Shown: positions 1-8,116 of the stretch, one piece after another
Position numbering within the stretch: position 1 is the first letter of the stretch
How the letters are laid out: each line of letters starts with the position of its first letter
DNA from: Halanaerobiales bacterium
GTDB lineage: Bacteria > Bacillota > Halanaerobiia > Halanaerobiales > Halanaerobiaceae
Direction: 5' to 3'
Assembly (NCBI GenBank): GCA_016278485.1
Contig: JADQBT010000002.1
Location: forward strand, 62,001-126,000
Length of the DNA: 64,000 nt
The notes under the pieces: model-generated
What the model saw: only the letters and a program-made list of their open reading frames with translations
Databases searched by the model: none
Told to the model about the DNA's origin: nothing
Position numbers and translations under genes: made by a program

Positions 1-1067
1 ATCAAGGTATAAATAAACTAGCAAAAGAAAATATAAAAATCTTTATGATTGCAGGGAATCATGATCATTTGCAAGATTATCAAAGCATACTGTCAATGCC
101 AGATAATTTTTATTTATTTTCGGCAGAAAAATTTGAAAGTAAATTACTTATGTTTAAAGACTTTACGGTTAAAATAATAGGTCGTTCTTATGCTAGTAGA
201 GAGGAAACAAGAAATAATTTAAAAGATTTGCAGACTGAATTTGCTAATTTTTCAATTGTGATGCTACATACGGATTTGGCTGGTCAGGGAAGCCCTTATC
301 TTCCTTTAAATAAAAAGGAGATACTAACTTTGTCTAATGTTGATTACTGGGCCTTAGGTCATCGACATTTGCCACAGCTAATAGATAAAAAACCTACTAT
401 AGCTTATCCCGGAGTCCTACAAGCGAGAGATTTTGGTGAATTAGGCAAGGGAGGTTGCTGGTTAGTTGAACTAATTGATAAAGAGATAAATAAAATTGAG
501 TTTAAAAATTTAGCATCTTTAGAATTTAAAAAAATAATTATTAAACTTACAGATGAAAGTGATTTGGAAACTTTTTCAGATTTAATAGATATTTTGCAGA
601 AAAGAATAGAGAGATTATATTTACAAGCAGATCATAATTCAATATATTTATTAGAAATGATTTTAAAAGGTCAACATCCAATTAGTAAATTATTGTCTGA
701 ACAAGGAAGTGAAGGGTTACAGTTTATTAAAGATGAGTTAAACAATCAACTTAGTCAGGCTCAATTATCAGTTTGGATAGAAAGAATTGTTGATCAATGC
801 ATTAATGAATTTCCCATAAGTAAGTTGGAAGAATTAAAGGATAATAATCCTCTTTATCAAGAATTGGAAAGTTTGTTAGTTAAACTGCTTGCGGATAAAG
901 AATTAAAAAATGAACTTTTGCAAGAAATGGGAGAGATTTGGACTACCAGGACAAATTTAGAAGAGTCTAATCCTTTACAATTTGAGGTTGATGATGATCA
1001 ATTACAATATATGATTGAACAGAGTAAAAGATATATCTTAAATAATCTCTTTTCAGGAGGAAAATAA
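1..1067 (+). CDS. YhaO/SbcD-like metallophosphoesterase (DNA repair exonuclease family), 5' end outside window
   Basis: Calcineurin-like phosphoesterase of the SbcD/YhaO type, probably the nuclease partner of the ATPase encoded next. The reading frame is open from base 3, so the gene begins upstream; 354 residues are visible. The phosphoesterase motif GNHDH appears near the visible N-terminus and a later GHRH motif (about residue 118) would supply further metal ligands, as in Mre11/SbcD nucleases. The first metal motif (DxH) would lie outside the window. The C-terminal half is a Lys/Glu/Leu-rich helical extension typical of YhaO. The stop codon overlaps the ATG of the ATPase by one base (TAATG), so the two are translationally coupled. 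Family assignment is firm; substrate is unknown. Confidence 0.85.
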   Translation, partial: QGINKLAKENIKIFMIAGNHDHLQDYQSILSMPDNFYLFSAEKFESKLLMFKDFTVKIIGRSYASREETRNNLKDLQTEFANFSIVMLHTDLAGQGSPYLPLNKKEILTLSNVDYWALGHRHLPQLIDKKPTIAYPGVLQARDFGELGKGGCWLVELIDKEINKIEFKNLASLEFKKIIIKLTDESDLETFSDLIDILQKRIERLYLQADHNSIYLLEMILKGQHPISKLLSEQGSEGLQFIKDELNNQLSQAQLSVWIERIVDQCINEFPISKLEELKDNNPLYQELESLLVKLLADKELKNELLQEMGEIWTTRTNLEESNPLQFEVDDDQLQYMIEQSKRYILNNLFSGGK

Positions 1068-3838
1068 TGTTTATCAGACGTATTGATATTAGAGATTTTG
1101 GTTTATTTCGTCAATCTAGCCTTATTGATTTACATCAAAATATCAATATAATTGGCGGATTAAATCGGGCGGGTAAATCTACGTTAAAGACGGTTTTAGC
1201 TTCATTAGGTTATGGCTATCAAAATAATGAACAAACTCCAGCAGCAAAAAAACAATATCAAATTGATGCTGTTCTAATTGATGTAAAATCAGCTAAATAT
1301 CATTTGGATATAACGGGATTTGGCAAACCACATTTATATAAAAATGAAGAAAAAAAAGAAATTTCTATCCAAAAATTATTTAAAAATATTGATAGATTTA
1401 CTTATCAAAATTTATTTGTCATAACTTTAGATAAGCTTATTTCTAATCCCGCCCATCTTAATGAAAAAGAAATTTCAAAACTACAAGCAATATTATTAGG
1501 GGCAGGCTTAAATGATTTTAGAAAATTACCTCTACTCCGGAGTGATTTATTACAAAGTGCTACTCGAATTGGTGGTAAATTTGGTAAAGTAGATGTAGCG
1601 GAATTTAAACCATATAATAAACAAATTAAGCGTGGTATTACTTTACAAAAAACTGCTCAGCAGGACTTATCAACTTTTAATAAGTTGAAAGAAGAGAAAA
1701 AATCATTAGTAATTAAAAAGGAAGAGACTCAAGCTAAAATAAACAAGTTAAATCAAAAAATCAGCCTATTAGACTTACTTGATATTAATTATGAATTATT
1801 AGATGAATATTTGATTTTGCAGGAGAATCTTTCCGGTGAAAAAGCAAGTAATATATTAAATTATCCAGCGCAAACAATTGAAAAAATTAAAAAATCAGAT
1901 CTTGAATTAATTACAATTGAGCAAGAAATTGAAGAGATAACAACAAAAATTAAAGCTGATGTTAGTAGTCTTGACAACGAAAGTTTAGTCAAATTTACTG
2001 ATGAATTAAATTCAATAAATGAGCTAACAAAACAAAAAGATGTTTATCAAGAAAGAATTAACCTTTTTAATAAACAGGAAGAAAGAATATTAGATAAAAA
2101 AGCCACCATTGATAAGAGTTTAGATGATTTATTTATAACTTCACCAGAGTATGATCAAATAAAAGAAATACGTTGTAATAAACAAGTACAAGCAATAATA
2201 AAAAAATTAATTAATAATATTAAGGACTATAAAATTAAAAATAATAATATTGAGGAAGAGATTAGAGTTTTAGAAAAAGAAATTGACTTAAAAGATAATC
2301 AAGAATTAGTTTTCGCTAGTAAACAAATTACTTTTTATATAGCTATTTTTATTATTATCGCTTCAATATTTGGCACAATTTTGTGGACAGATACGTTTAT
2401 CTGGATATTATTAAGTGGTGTTCTCTTACTGGGAATAGATCGACTTTTAATTTATCGACAAAATGTTAAAGTTGAAAAATTAGCACAGTCACTTGCGGAA
2501 GAAAAAAACAACTTACAGATAAGATTGATTCGTTTAAAAGAAGAAAGTCAAACAGTCAAAAATGAATTAAGGGATTTTGAAAAACAAGCTCATGCATATC
2601 AAGATCAATTATATCTTGTAGAAAAAAGTTCTCTGGCTAGTTTAGCAGAAGATTGTCAAGAAATTAAATATTTGCAGGAAATGATAACTGATTGGCAAGC
2701 TGAATATAATAATCAACTAAGCAGAAATAAGGAGATTAAAAAGTATCTAACAAGAGTTGTCAATCTAGCTAATAAATTTCAAGATTTAATCTATGAATTA
2801 TATCTGCCTGATATTGATGAACTATTTGAATATCCTAAATATCTTGACCAATTAGATTTAATAAATAATTTAGTGGTGCTCGCTGATCGTTTAATCTCGC
2901 TTAAAGAAGAAAAAAAGTCTAAAAAAATTAAGCTTGAACAATTGATAAATATAGATGAACAACTAAGTAAGGAGATAGGACTTTCTTCTAAAAAGATAAT
3001 TGATGATTATAACCGACTTAACAAGTTAAATGATCGTTTTAAACAAATAGAGTCTCAAATAAAACAAAGTTTGAAAAAAAAGACAATAAATCTTGCAAAG
3101 CTATTAGAAACTTTTGCTGGATATGATAAGAACTCGTTGTCAGAAACAATAAAAAAAGCACAAGCTAGCAAAGATAAGTTTTCTCAAGAATTAATTACTA
3201 TTATTGAAAAAATTGAAAATAAAAAAATTAAATTAGCAGAATTAAGTACTGATCAAAATTTATATAAAAGTAAGCAATTGATTGATGAAGCACGTGCTGA
3301 TTTAAGGCCATTAGCTGAAGAATATGCAGTTAAGAAGACTACTGCATTTTTACTTAAAAAGATGGAAGAAAAATTCCTCGAAAAGGCATATACAGAGTTA
3401 CTGACAGGCGCAAAAAATCTTTTTAAAAATATAACTGCAAATCATTATCATGATATTATACCAGATGATGATCTAAGTAATGCAAAGTTTAGTTTAATAG
3501 ATCGAGAAGGAGATTCTTATCAAAGTTTAAATATGCTAAGTAGGGGTACGGAGGAACAATTATTTTTAGCTGTAAGATTGAGCCGAATCCAGGAAGTTGA
3601 AACAAAGTTACCAGTAATTATAGATGATTCGTTAGTAAATTTTGATTACCAACATCTACAAAGAGTAGTTGATGAATTAATATCTTTAGCAAAAACTAAT
3701 CAGCTATTTGTACTAACCTGTCATCCCACATTAATTAAATTATTCAACAAAAAAACAGCCAGAATTAACAACTGGCTGCTCAAAAAAGGTAAATTCACAA
3801 AAACTAAGTATCATAATTTAATTGAAGAAATTACTTAA
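1067..3838 (+). CDS. YhaN-like SMC/Rad50-type ATPase with membrane-spanning coiled coil
   Basis: A 923-residue ABC-type ATPase of the YhaN family, the partner of the upstream phosphoesterase, by analogy with SbcC-SbcD. A Walker A (GGLNRAGKST, residues about 31-40) lies near the N-terminus, the signature LSRGTEEQ is near 823, and the Walker B LPVIIDD is near 848. The two ATPase halves are separated by about 750 residues of Lys/Glu/Gln-rich coiled coil. Two hydrophobic helices at about 420-460 interrupt the coil; membrane segments in this position are typical of YhaN and distinguish it from SbcC. An AGGAGG precedes the ATG, which overlaps the previous stop. Likely a membrane-associated DNA-processing complex; biological role inferred only. 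Confidence 0.85.
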   Translation: MFIRRIDIRDFGLFRQSSLIDLHQNINIIGGLNRAGKSTLKTVLASLGYGYQNNEQTPAAKKQYQIDAVLIDVKSAKYHLDITGFGKPHLYKNEEKKEISIQKLFKNIDRFTYQNLFVITLDKLISNPAHLNEKEISKLQAILLGAGLNDFRKLPLLRSDLLQSATRIGGKFGKVDVAEFKPYNKQIKRGITLQKTAQQDLSTFNKLKEEKKSLVIKKEETQAKINKLNQKISLLDLLDINYELLDEYLILQENLSGEKASNILNYPAQTIEKIKKSDLELITIEQEIEEITTKIKADVSSLDNESLVKFTDELNSINELTKQKDVYQERINLFNKQEERILDKKATIDKSLDDLFITSPEYDQIKEIRCNKQVQAIIKKLINNIKDYKIKNNNIEEEIRVLEKEIDLKDNQELVFASKQITFYIAIFIIIASIFGTILWTDTFIWILLSGVLLLGIDRLLIYRQNVKVEKLAQSLAEEKNNLQIRLIRLKEESQTVKNELRDFEKQAHAYQDQLYLVEKSSLASLAEDCQEIKYLQEMITDWQAEYNNQLSRNKEIKKYLTRVVNLANKFQDLIYELYLPDIDELFEYPKYLDQLDLINNLVVLADRLISLKEEKKSKKIKLEQLINIDEQLSKEIGLSSKKIIDDYNRLNKLNDRFKQIESQIKQSLKKKTINLAKLLETFAGYDKNSLSETIKKAQASKDKFSQELITIIEKIENKKIKLAELSTDQNLYKSKQLIDEARADLRPLAEEYAVKKTTAFLLKKMEEKFLEKAYTELLTGAKNLFKNITANHYHDIIPDDDLSNAKFSLIDREGDSYQSLNMLSRGTEEQLFLAVRLSRIQEVETKLPVIIDDSLVNFDYQHLQRVVDELISLAKTNQLFVLTCHPTLIKLFNKKTARINNWLLKKGKFTKTKYHNLIEEIT
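3749..3778 (-). terminator. Rho-independent terminator for the minus-strand membrane protein, inside the yhaN-like coding sequence
   Basis: Read on the minus strand, CAGCCAG and CTGGCTG form a perfect 7-bp stem with a 9-nt loop, followed by seven T residues. It sits about 60 bp downstream of the convergent gene's stop, within the last codons of the ATPase gene. Confidence 0.75.
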
Positions 3839-4168
3839 TTAAGTTTGATCATTATCATTAAATTTTTCTTTTAATGTTTTTCTGATCTCTTTTTTAAATG
3901 ATTCTATGTTCTTGCCTTTTTCATGGGAAACAAAAAGTATCTGAGAAGAGGCGATAAAAAGATTTTTAAGGATTGAATAAATCAAACCACCGATTAAAAC
4001 TGTCATAATAGCACTGGGAAGATCATTTTGAAGATAAAAATATAAGGTAAAGTTACCAGTTATGAGGCCGATTATAAAACTGATTTGTGTTCCACATTGC
4101 CATTTGTGATTTATTAGAAAAAATATTTTACGGTGGTATTGACGTAATTTATTTATAATAATTATCAA
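3839..4168 (-). CDS. Small two-helix membrane protein, unknown function
   Basis: A 109-residue protein not recognised as a named family. It has a basic N-terminus, two hydrophobic segments (about residues 28-48 and 52-75) and a charged Lys/Glu-rich cytoplasmic tail. It converges on the YhaN-like gene with no gap between the stop codons. Start choice is uncertain: the TTG used here directly abuts an AAGGAGG, giving zero spacing. An in-frame ATT at 4162 has the normal 6-nt spacing and may be the true start. Upstream bases 4177-4240 hold no other gene. Confidence 0.6.
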   Translation of the reverse strand: MIIIINKLRQYHRKIFFLINHKWQCGTQISFIIGLITGNFTLYFYLQNDLPSAIMTVLIGGLIYSILKNLFIASSQILFVSHEKGKNIESFKKEIRKTLKEKFNDNDQT

Positions 4169-4240
4169 CCTCCTTCATAAACTATTAATCACAACATTAA
4201 TTAAAATTATAACAATATAAAATTATATAGTCAAGCAATA

Positions 4241-4270
4241 ACCCCTTTCCAATTATTACAGAAAGGGGGT
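4241..4270 (-). terminator. Probable terminator of the NhaC-family gene
   Basis: ACCCCTTTC and GAAAGGGGGT form a strong stem of about 9 bp whose loop contains the stop codon of the minus-strand transporter. The following minus-strand bases are T-rich but interrupted (TTATTGCTT), so termination may be imperfect. Confidence 0.5.
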
Positions 4271-5812
4271 ATAATTAACTTCTTCTGGCCGACGACCAAT
4301 GATGCGTACAATCAGATAAAGGATGATAGTTCCTAGCGGAAGTGTAATAAAGACCGGTATACCGAAACCAGCTGGTAAGAAGCCAAATAATATTGCGACT
4401 GCACCCACAGTCAATGCATATGGTAACTGTGTTGTTACATGGTCCATATGATCGACAGCAGAAGCTGTTGATGACATGATTGTAGTATCAGATATTGGTG
4501 AACAATGATCACCCATTACACCAGCGGTTAAAACAGCACCAATAGTTGGTAACATTGGAACACCAATTGAGTGAGCTAATGGAATAGCAAGTGGCATTAC
4601 AATTGCAACTGTTCCCCAAGAACTACCAATAGTGAATGCAATAAAGGCAGATATTATAAAGAGAATAGAAGGAACAAGTTGTCCAGGTAAATTGCCTTCT
4701 AATATTCCAACTAGATAATTAGCAGTTCCTAAATCATCAGTTACACTACCTATCGACCAAGCAAGAGTCAAAATAATACAGGCAATAAACATTGATTTAG
4801 CACCATCGATAAAGCTTTCCATTATAGCTGGAATTTTTAATATGTTTTTAGTTGAAGCTAATATAGCTGCAATCACGCTACCACCGATAGCTGCCCACAA
4901 TAAAACAACACTTGCATCTGCATTGCCAAATGCATCTTGAATGGATACACCTGTTTTTGCACCACCACCATTGTACCAGAGACCAACGATAGTCACTAAA
5001 ACTACTGTAATAATAGGAAAGAATGAATCAAAGAAACTAAACTTATTTCCTTCTGGCTGTTCAATTTCGTTTAATTCTTTAGATACCATTGGAGTTGAAC
5101 CTTCACGCAAGACCTGTCCCGTTTGGCGTGCTCTACTTTCAGCTTTTAACATTGGTCCAAAATCTTTTCCAGTAAAGATTAGAATAAGTGCGAAAATCAA
5201 TGCTAATAAACTATAAAAGCGGAAAGGTATGGTCTGGATGAGTGTTCCATAAGCACTTGCTTCTACACCAATTGCATCAAAACCATCTTTTATTAAGCCA
5301 ACTTCAAAAGCAATCCAAGTTGAAATAGGCACAATACTCGATACAGCAGCAGCTGTTAAATCAACTAAGAAAGATAATTTTTCTCGTGAAATCTTAACTC
5401 GGTCTGTAATAGGGCGCATAGTATTTCCAACAATTAATGTATTTGCATAGTCATCAAAAAAGATTGCAATTCCCATCAACCAGGTAGCGAATTGGGTTGT
5501 TTTAATAGAACCTGCTTTTCCAGATATATATTCACCAATCGCAATAATTCCGCCAGAGCGATTGATGATTCCAATCATACCACCCATGGCAAGTAAGAAA
5601 ATAATAATACCAGCATTCCAAGAATCTGCCAGAGAAGCTAACAAATAATTATCAAGAGTATGCATAAAACCTGTAAGTGGATTAAAATTATTTACAATAA
5701 TTGCACCAGCAAAGACACCAATAAATAACGATAGAACTACTTCTTTGGTTCTCCAAGCTAAGATAATAGCAAGGATAGGGGGAACAAGAGACAATAGACC
5801 AAAATTTTCCAT
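4256..5812 (-). CDS. NhaC-family transporter, probable lysine transporter (LysW-like)
   Basis: A 518-residue polytopic membrane protein of the NhaC/ion-transporter superfamily with about 11-13 hydrophobic helices. It has the conserved motif GDHCSPISDTT (about residues 438-448) and a second signature, FDDYANTL, in the N-terminal half. NhaC proteins are classically Na+/H+ antiporters, but this gene is preceded by a lysine riboswitch with its own terminator. NhaC-superfamily proteins under L-box control have been predicted to import lysine (called LysW). Regulation therefore argues for lysine uptake, probably Na+-coupled. It starts at ATG after a CTGGAGG and is transcribed alone. Family is certain; substrate is inferred from the riboswitch. 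Confidence 0.85.
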   Translation of the reverse strand: MENFGLLSLVPPILAIILAWRTKEVVLSLFIGVFAGAIIVNNFNPLTGFMHTLDNYLLASLADSWNAGIIIFLLAMGGMIGIINRSGGIIAIGEYISGKAGSIKTTQFATWLMGIAIFFDDYANTLIVGNTMRPITDRVKISREKLSFLVDLTAAAVSSIVPISTWIAFEVGLIKDGFDAIGVEASAYGTLIQTIPFRFYSLLALIFALILIFTGKDFGPMLKAESRARQTGQVLREGSTPMVSKELNEIEQPEGNKFSFFDSFFPIITVVLVTIVGLWYNGGGAKTGVSIQDAFGNADASVVLLWAAIGGSVIAAILASTKNILKIPAIMESFIDGAKSMFIACIILTLAWSIGSVTDDLGTANYLVGILEGNLPGQLVPSILFIISAFIAFTIGSSWGTVAIVMPLAIPLAHSIGVPMLPTIGAVLTAGVMGDHCSPISDTTIMSSTASAVDHMDHVTTQLPYALTVGAVAILFGFLPAGFGIPVFITLPLGTIILYLIVRIIGRRPEEVNYTPFL

Positions 5813-5841
5813 TTTAATAACCTCCAGTTATTTTTTTGAGA

Positions 5842-5874
5842 GTAAAAAAAATACCCGGCGGATTTCCGCCGGGT
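5842..5874 (-). terminator. Riboswitch-controlled intrinsic terminator
   Basis: On the minus strand ACCCGGCGG-AAAT-CCGCCGGGT forms a perfect 9-bp GC-rich stem followed by a run of eight T. It lies between the lysine aptamer and the transporter's ribosome binding site, as expected for attenuation by ligand-bound RNA. Confidence 0.9.
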
Positions 5875-5910
5875 TAAGTACATAACCTGTGAAAACCACC
5901 TCTTCCATGT

Positions 5911-6096
5911 GTGAGATAGCGCAACATTATGACCCTGGATTTAGGAGCATAATGACAGTCCTGTACATTTTTTGCACAGACCCAGCATCTATTATGAGAA
6001 CCATCAAGATAGATGCTTCGGCGAAGTTACCTTTCTTACTGATCATTGGTTCAATACTTTCAGTAATACTAATTAATCTTCGCGCCTCTACCTCAC
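5911..6096 (-). promoter_or_regulatory. Lysine riboswitch (L box) aptamer
   Basis: The minus strand carries L-box core segments in order: GAGGCGCGAAGATTAATTAG, AGGTAACTTCGCCGAAG, GATGCTGGGTCTGTGC, GTACAGGACTGTCATTATG and GTTGCGCTATCTCAC. Helix P1 is GTGAGGTAG (6096-6088) paired with CTATCTCAC (5919-5911), nine pairs with one G-U. A terminator follows at 5842-5874 and then the NhaC-family gene. Lysine binding is expected to favour termination, so the transporter would be made when lysine is scarce. The roughly 480-bp gap between the transporter and the patatin gene is fully explained by this leader and two divergent promoters. Confidence 0.92.
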
Positions 6097-6142
6097 CTAT
6101 CAACATAGATGAGGTAATTTTTATTTAAATTTATTGTTTAAA

Positions 6143-6171
6143 AGTATAACTAAATAATATATGTTTGTCAA
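6143..6171 (-). promoter_or_regulatory. Sigma-A promoter of the lysine riboswitch transcript
   Basis: On the minus strand TTGACA (6171-6166), a 17-bp spacer and TATACT (6148-6143). The transcript would begin about 35-40 nt before the aptamer P1. Confidence 0.8.
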
Positions 6172-6172
6172 G

Positions 6173-6226
6173 AATTATCAATAAATTATCAAGAAATTAT
6201 CAATAATCCTTGAAAATTTGATAATT
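6173..6226. repeat. Three AATTATCAA direct repeats at 11-bp pitch plus one inverted copy
   Basis: AATTATCAA occurs at 6173-6181, 6184-6192 and 6195-6203, exactly 11 bp apart, and its exact complement TTGATAATT is at 6218-6226. The cluster occupies the space between the -35 boxes of the divergent promoters for the lysine leader (6166-6171) and the patatin gene (6230-6235). Helical phasing suggests a regulator binding site; AT richness makes chance occurrence possible. Confidence 0.5.
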
Positions 6227-6229
6227 ATT

Positions 6230-6259
6230 TTGCATTTAATTAATATCATATATTATAAT
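6230..6259 (+). promoter_or_regulatory. Sigma-A promoter of the ylbK-ylbL pair
   Basis: TTGCAT at 6230-6235, an 18-bp spacer and TATAAT at 6254-6259, about 38 bp before the TTG start of the patatin-like gene. Confidence 0.65.
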
Positions 6260-6296
6260 TAGTAATATTGATGTTAATATTTGGGGAGGCATAATA

Positions 6297-7103
6297 TTGA
6301 CTACAAATAAAATTAAGGAAAATATAAAATTAGGACTTGCGCTTGGTTCAGGTGGTGCAAGAGGTTTGGCGCATCTTGGTGTTTTGGAGGCATTTCAAGA
6401 AGAAGATATTAATATAGATTTAATAACTGGCTCAAGTATGGGAAGTTTAATAGGTGGGTTATATGCATGTGGAATTCCTTTGAAATATATAAGAGGTCTG
6501 GCTGAAGAATTAGATTGGGATCATTTATCAGATGTAACTTTTCCTAGACAGGGTTTGATTAAAGGGAATAAATTATTAAAATTTTTAGAAATAATGACAA
6601 AAAATATTAATATTGAAGATTTGGATCTTCCCTTTGCTGCCGTGGCATGTGATATAGAGAAAGGAGAAAGAATAATACTTAAAAAGGGATCTCTTGCTAA
6701 AGCAATAAGAGCCAGCACTGCTATACCTGGTATTTATGTGCCATTAGATCATCAAAATAGGATTCTGGTAGATGGTGGTGTAATTGATCGTGTTCCAGGG
6801 GAATTAGCGAGAGAGATGGGCGCAGACTTAGTTGTAGCTGTTGATGTTGGTATTGAAGAAATAAATGCTCCAGTAAAAAATATTTTTGATATATTATTAA
6901 ATACTTTTGATATCATGCAGTTAAAATATAATAAATTAAATACTATTAATGCTGATATATTAGTTAAGCCAGAATTAGGAGATTTATCTGCGTTTAATCT
7001 TGATTGTTTAAAGGAGTCTATTCAGGCGGGAAAAGATGCTGCCAAAAAAATAACTAATCAGGTAAAAGATTTATTGGAAGAAAAAAGAAATGAGGGTCAA
7101 TAA
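6297..7103 (+). CDS. Patatin-like phospholipase (RssA/YlbK type)
   Basis: A 268-residue PNPLA-family hydrolase, predicted to act on acyl esters with a Ser-Asp dyad. The glycine-rich oxyanion segment GSGGARG is near residues 18-24, the nucleophile elbow GSSMG near 45-49 and the partner DGG near 158-160. There is no signal peptide. It starts at TTG after GGGGAGG. The stop overlaps the next ATG by one base. The order ylbK-ylbL-ylbM-ylbN-rpmF is the B. subtilis arrangement, here with ylbM inverted and pta-ackA inserted. The physiological substrate of YlbK-type proteins is not known. Confidence 0.88.
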   Translation: MTTNKIKENIKLGLALGSGGARGLAHLGVLEAFQEEDINIDLITGSSMGSLIGGLYACGIPLKYIRGLAEELDWDHLSDVTFPRQGLIKGNKLLKFLEIMTKNINIEDLDLPFAAVACDIEKGERIILKKGSLAKAIRASTAIPGIYVPLDHQNRILVDGGVIDRVPGELAREMGADLVVAVDVGIEEINAPVKNIFDILLNTFDIMQLKYNKLNTINADILVKPELGDLSAFNLDCLKESIQAGKDAAKKITNQVKDLLEEKRNEGQ

Positions 7104-8116
7104 TGGGAAAAATTAGTTTTAAGAAAAAATTAACGCGTTTATTTGGTGTTTTATTAATTATTTTTATTTTAAGCCATTTTGTGCCAACACCATTTTATGT
7201 GATGGCACCTGGTATTGCTCAGGAACTTTCACCATTAATTACTGTTGAAAATGGTTATAAAGGCCAGAGTAGTGGAGATTTTATGTTAACAGCAGTTGCA
7301 AGTCAGCGAGCAACAGTCTGGGATTATCTTTATATTAAAGTAGCAGAACCTCTCGGTTATGAATTGGAATTAATGGAGCAGCAGTTACCAGAAGGAATGG
7401 ATATGGATAGATATATTGAGTTAATGAGTGAAATGATGGATGAGAGTAAGTTACAAGCCCAAGCTGTAGCATTTGAAAAAGCTGGCTATCAGGTTGAGAT
7501 TAACGGTGGAGGTGCTCTTGTTGTTGAAATTTTAAAGGAAGGGTCAGCCAAAGGTAAATTGCAAAATGATGATGTGATTATTGCTGTTAATGGTGAAAAG
7601 ATAGAAATGGCTTCAGATGCAGTAAATATCATTAGTAGCAAAGAAATAGGTGAAAAGATTCAATTAACAATATTAAGGGATGAAGAGAAAAAAAATATTA
7701 CATTAAAAACTGTAGAATTAAAAAATAATCCAGGCAAAGCTTCAATTGGAATTATGATTAGAACTAGTAATTTAGATTATGAATTTCCAAGAGAAGTTAA
7801 ATTTGATACTCGCAATATTATTGGTCCATCTGCTGGTGGAGTTTTTACTTTAGAAATATATAATCAATTAGTAAAAAATGATATTACTCATGGCAAAAAA
7901 ATTGCTGGAACAGGCACGATAAATCTTGAAGGAGAATTAGGCGAGATAGATGGAATCGAACAAAAAATATTGGCTGCCAAAAAAGCAAAAGCTGATTTAT
8001 TTATTCTCCCAATTGAAAATGAAGCAGATGCTCGCAAAGTTTCCGGTGATTTAACATTAGTACCAGCAGAGAATATTGAGCAAGTTTTAGATTATTTAGC
8101 AAAAATTAAACTTTAA
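7103..8116 (+). CDS. YlbL/SepM-type membrane-anchored PDZ-Lon-like serine protease
   Basis: A 337-residue protein with one N-terminal membrane helix (about 11-30), a PDZ domain (about 125-195) and a C-terminal Lon-type S16 protease domain. The catalytic Ser lies in GPSAGG (about residue 243) and the catalytic Lys lies in the segment after GELGEIDGIEQK (about 285). Relatives include SepM, which processes a competence pheromone in streptococci, and B. subtilis YlbL, a DNA-damage-checkpoint recovery protease. It is coupled to the patatin gene by a 1-nt stop/start overlap. Its 3' end overlaps the convergent tmcAL by 11 bp. Its target here is unknown. Confidence 0.88.
   Translation: MGKISFKKKLTRLFGVLLIIFILSHFVPTPFYVMAPGIAQELSPLITVENGYKGQSSGDFMLTAVASQRATVWDYLYIKVAEPLGYELELMEQQLPEGMDMDRYIELMSEMMDESKLQAQAVAFEKAGYQVEINGGGALVVEILKEGSAKGKLQNDDVIIAVNGEKIEMASDAVNIISSKEIGEKIQLTILRDEEKKNITLKTVELKNNPGKASIGIMIRTSNLDYEFPREVKFDTRNIIGPSAGGVFTLEIYNQLVKNDITHGKKIAGTGTINLEGELGEIDGIEQKILAAKKAKADLFILPIENEADARKVSGDLTLVPAENIEQVLDYLAKIKL

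Noticed and set aside
1-4168. The YhaO/YhaN pair with the small membrane protein as a new defence system
   Set aside because: YhaO-YhaN is a known housekeeping pair in Firmicutes; the third gene is on the opposite strand with its own terminator and no defence neighbours are present.
5889-6128. A 79-codon plus-strand open frame upstream of the patatin gene
   Set aside because: It is antisense to the lysine riboswitch, has no ribosome binding site, and its sequence is fully explained by the RNA structure.
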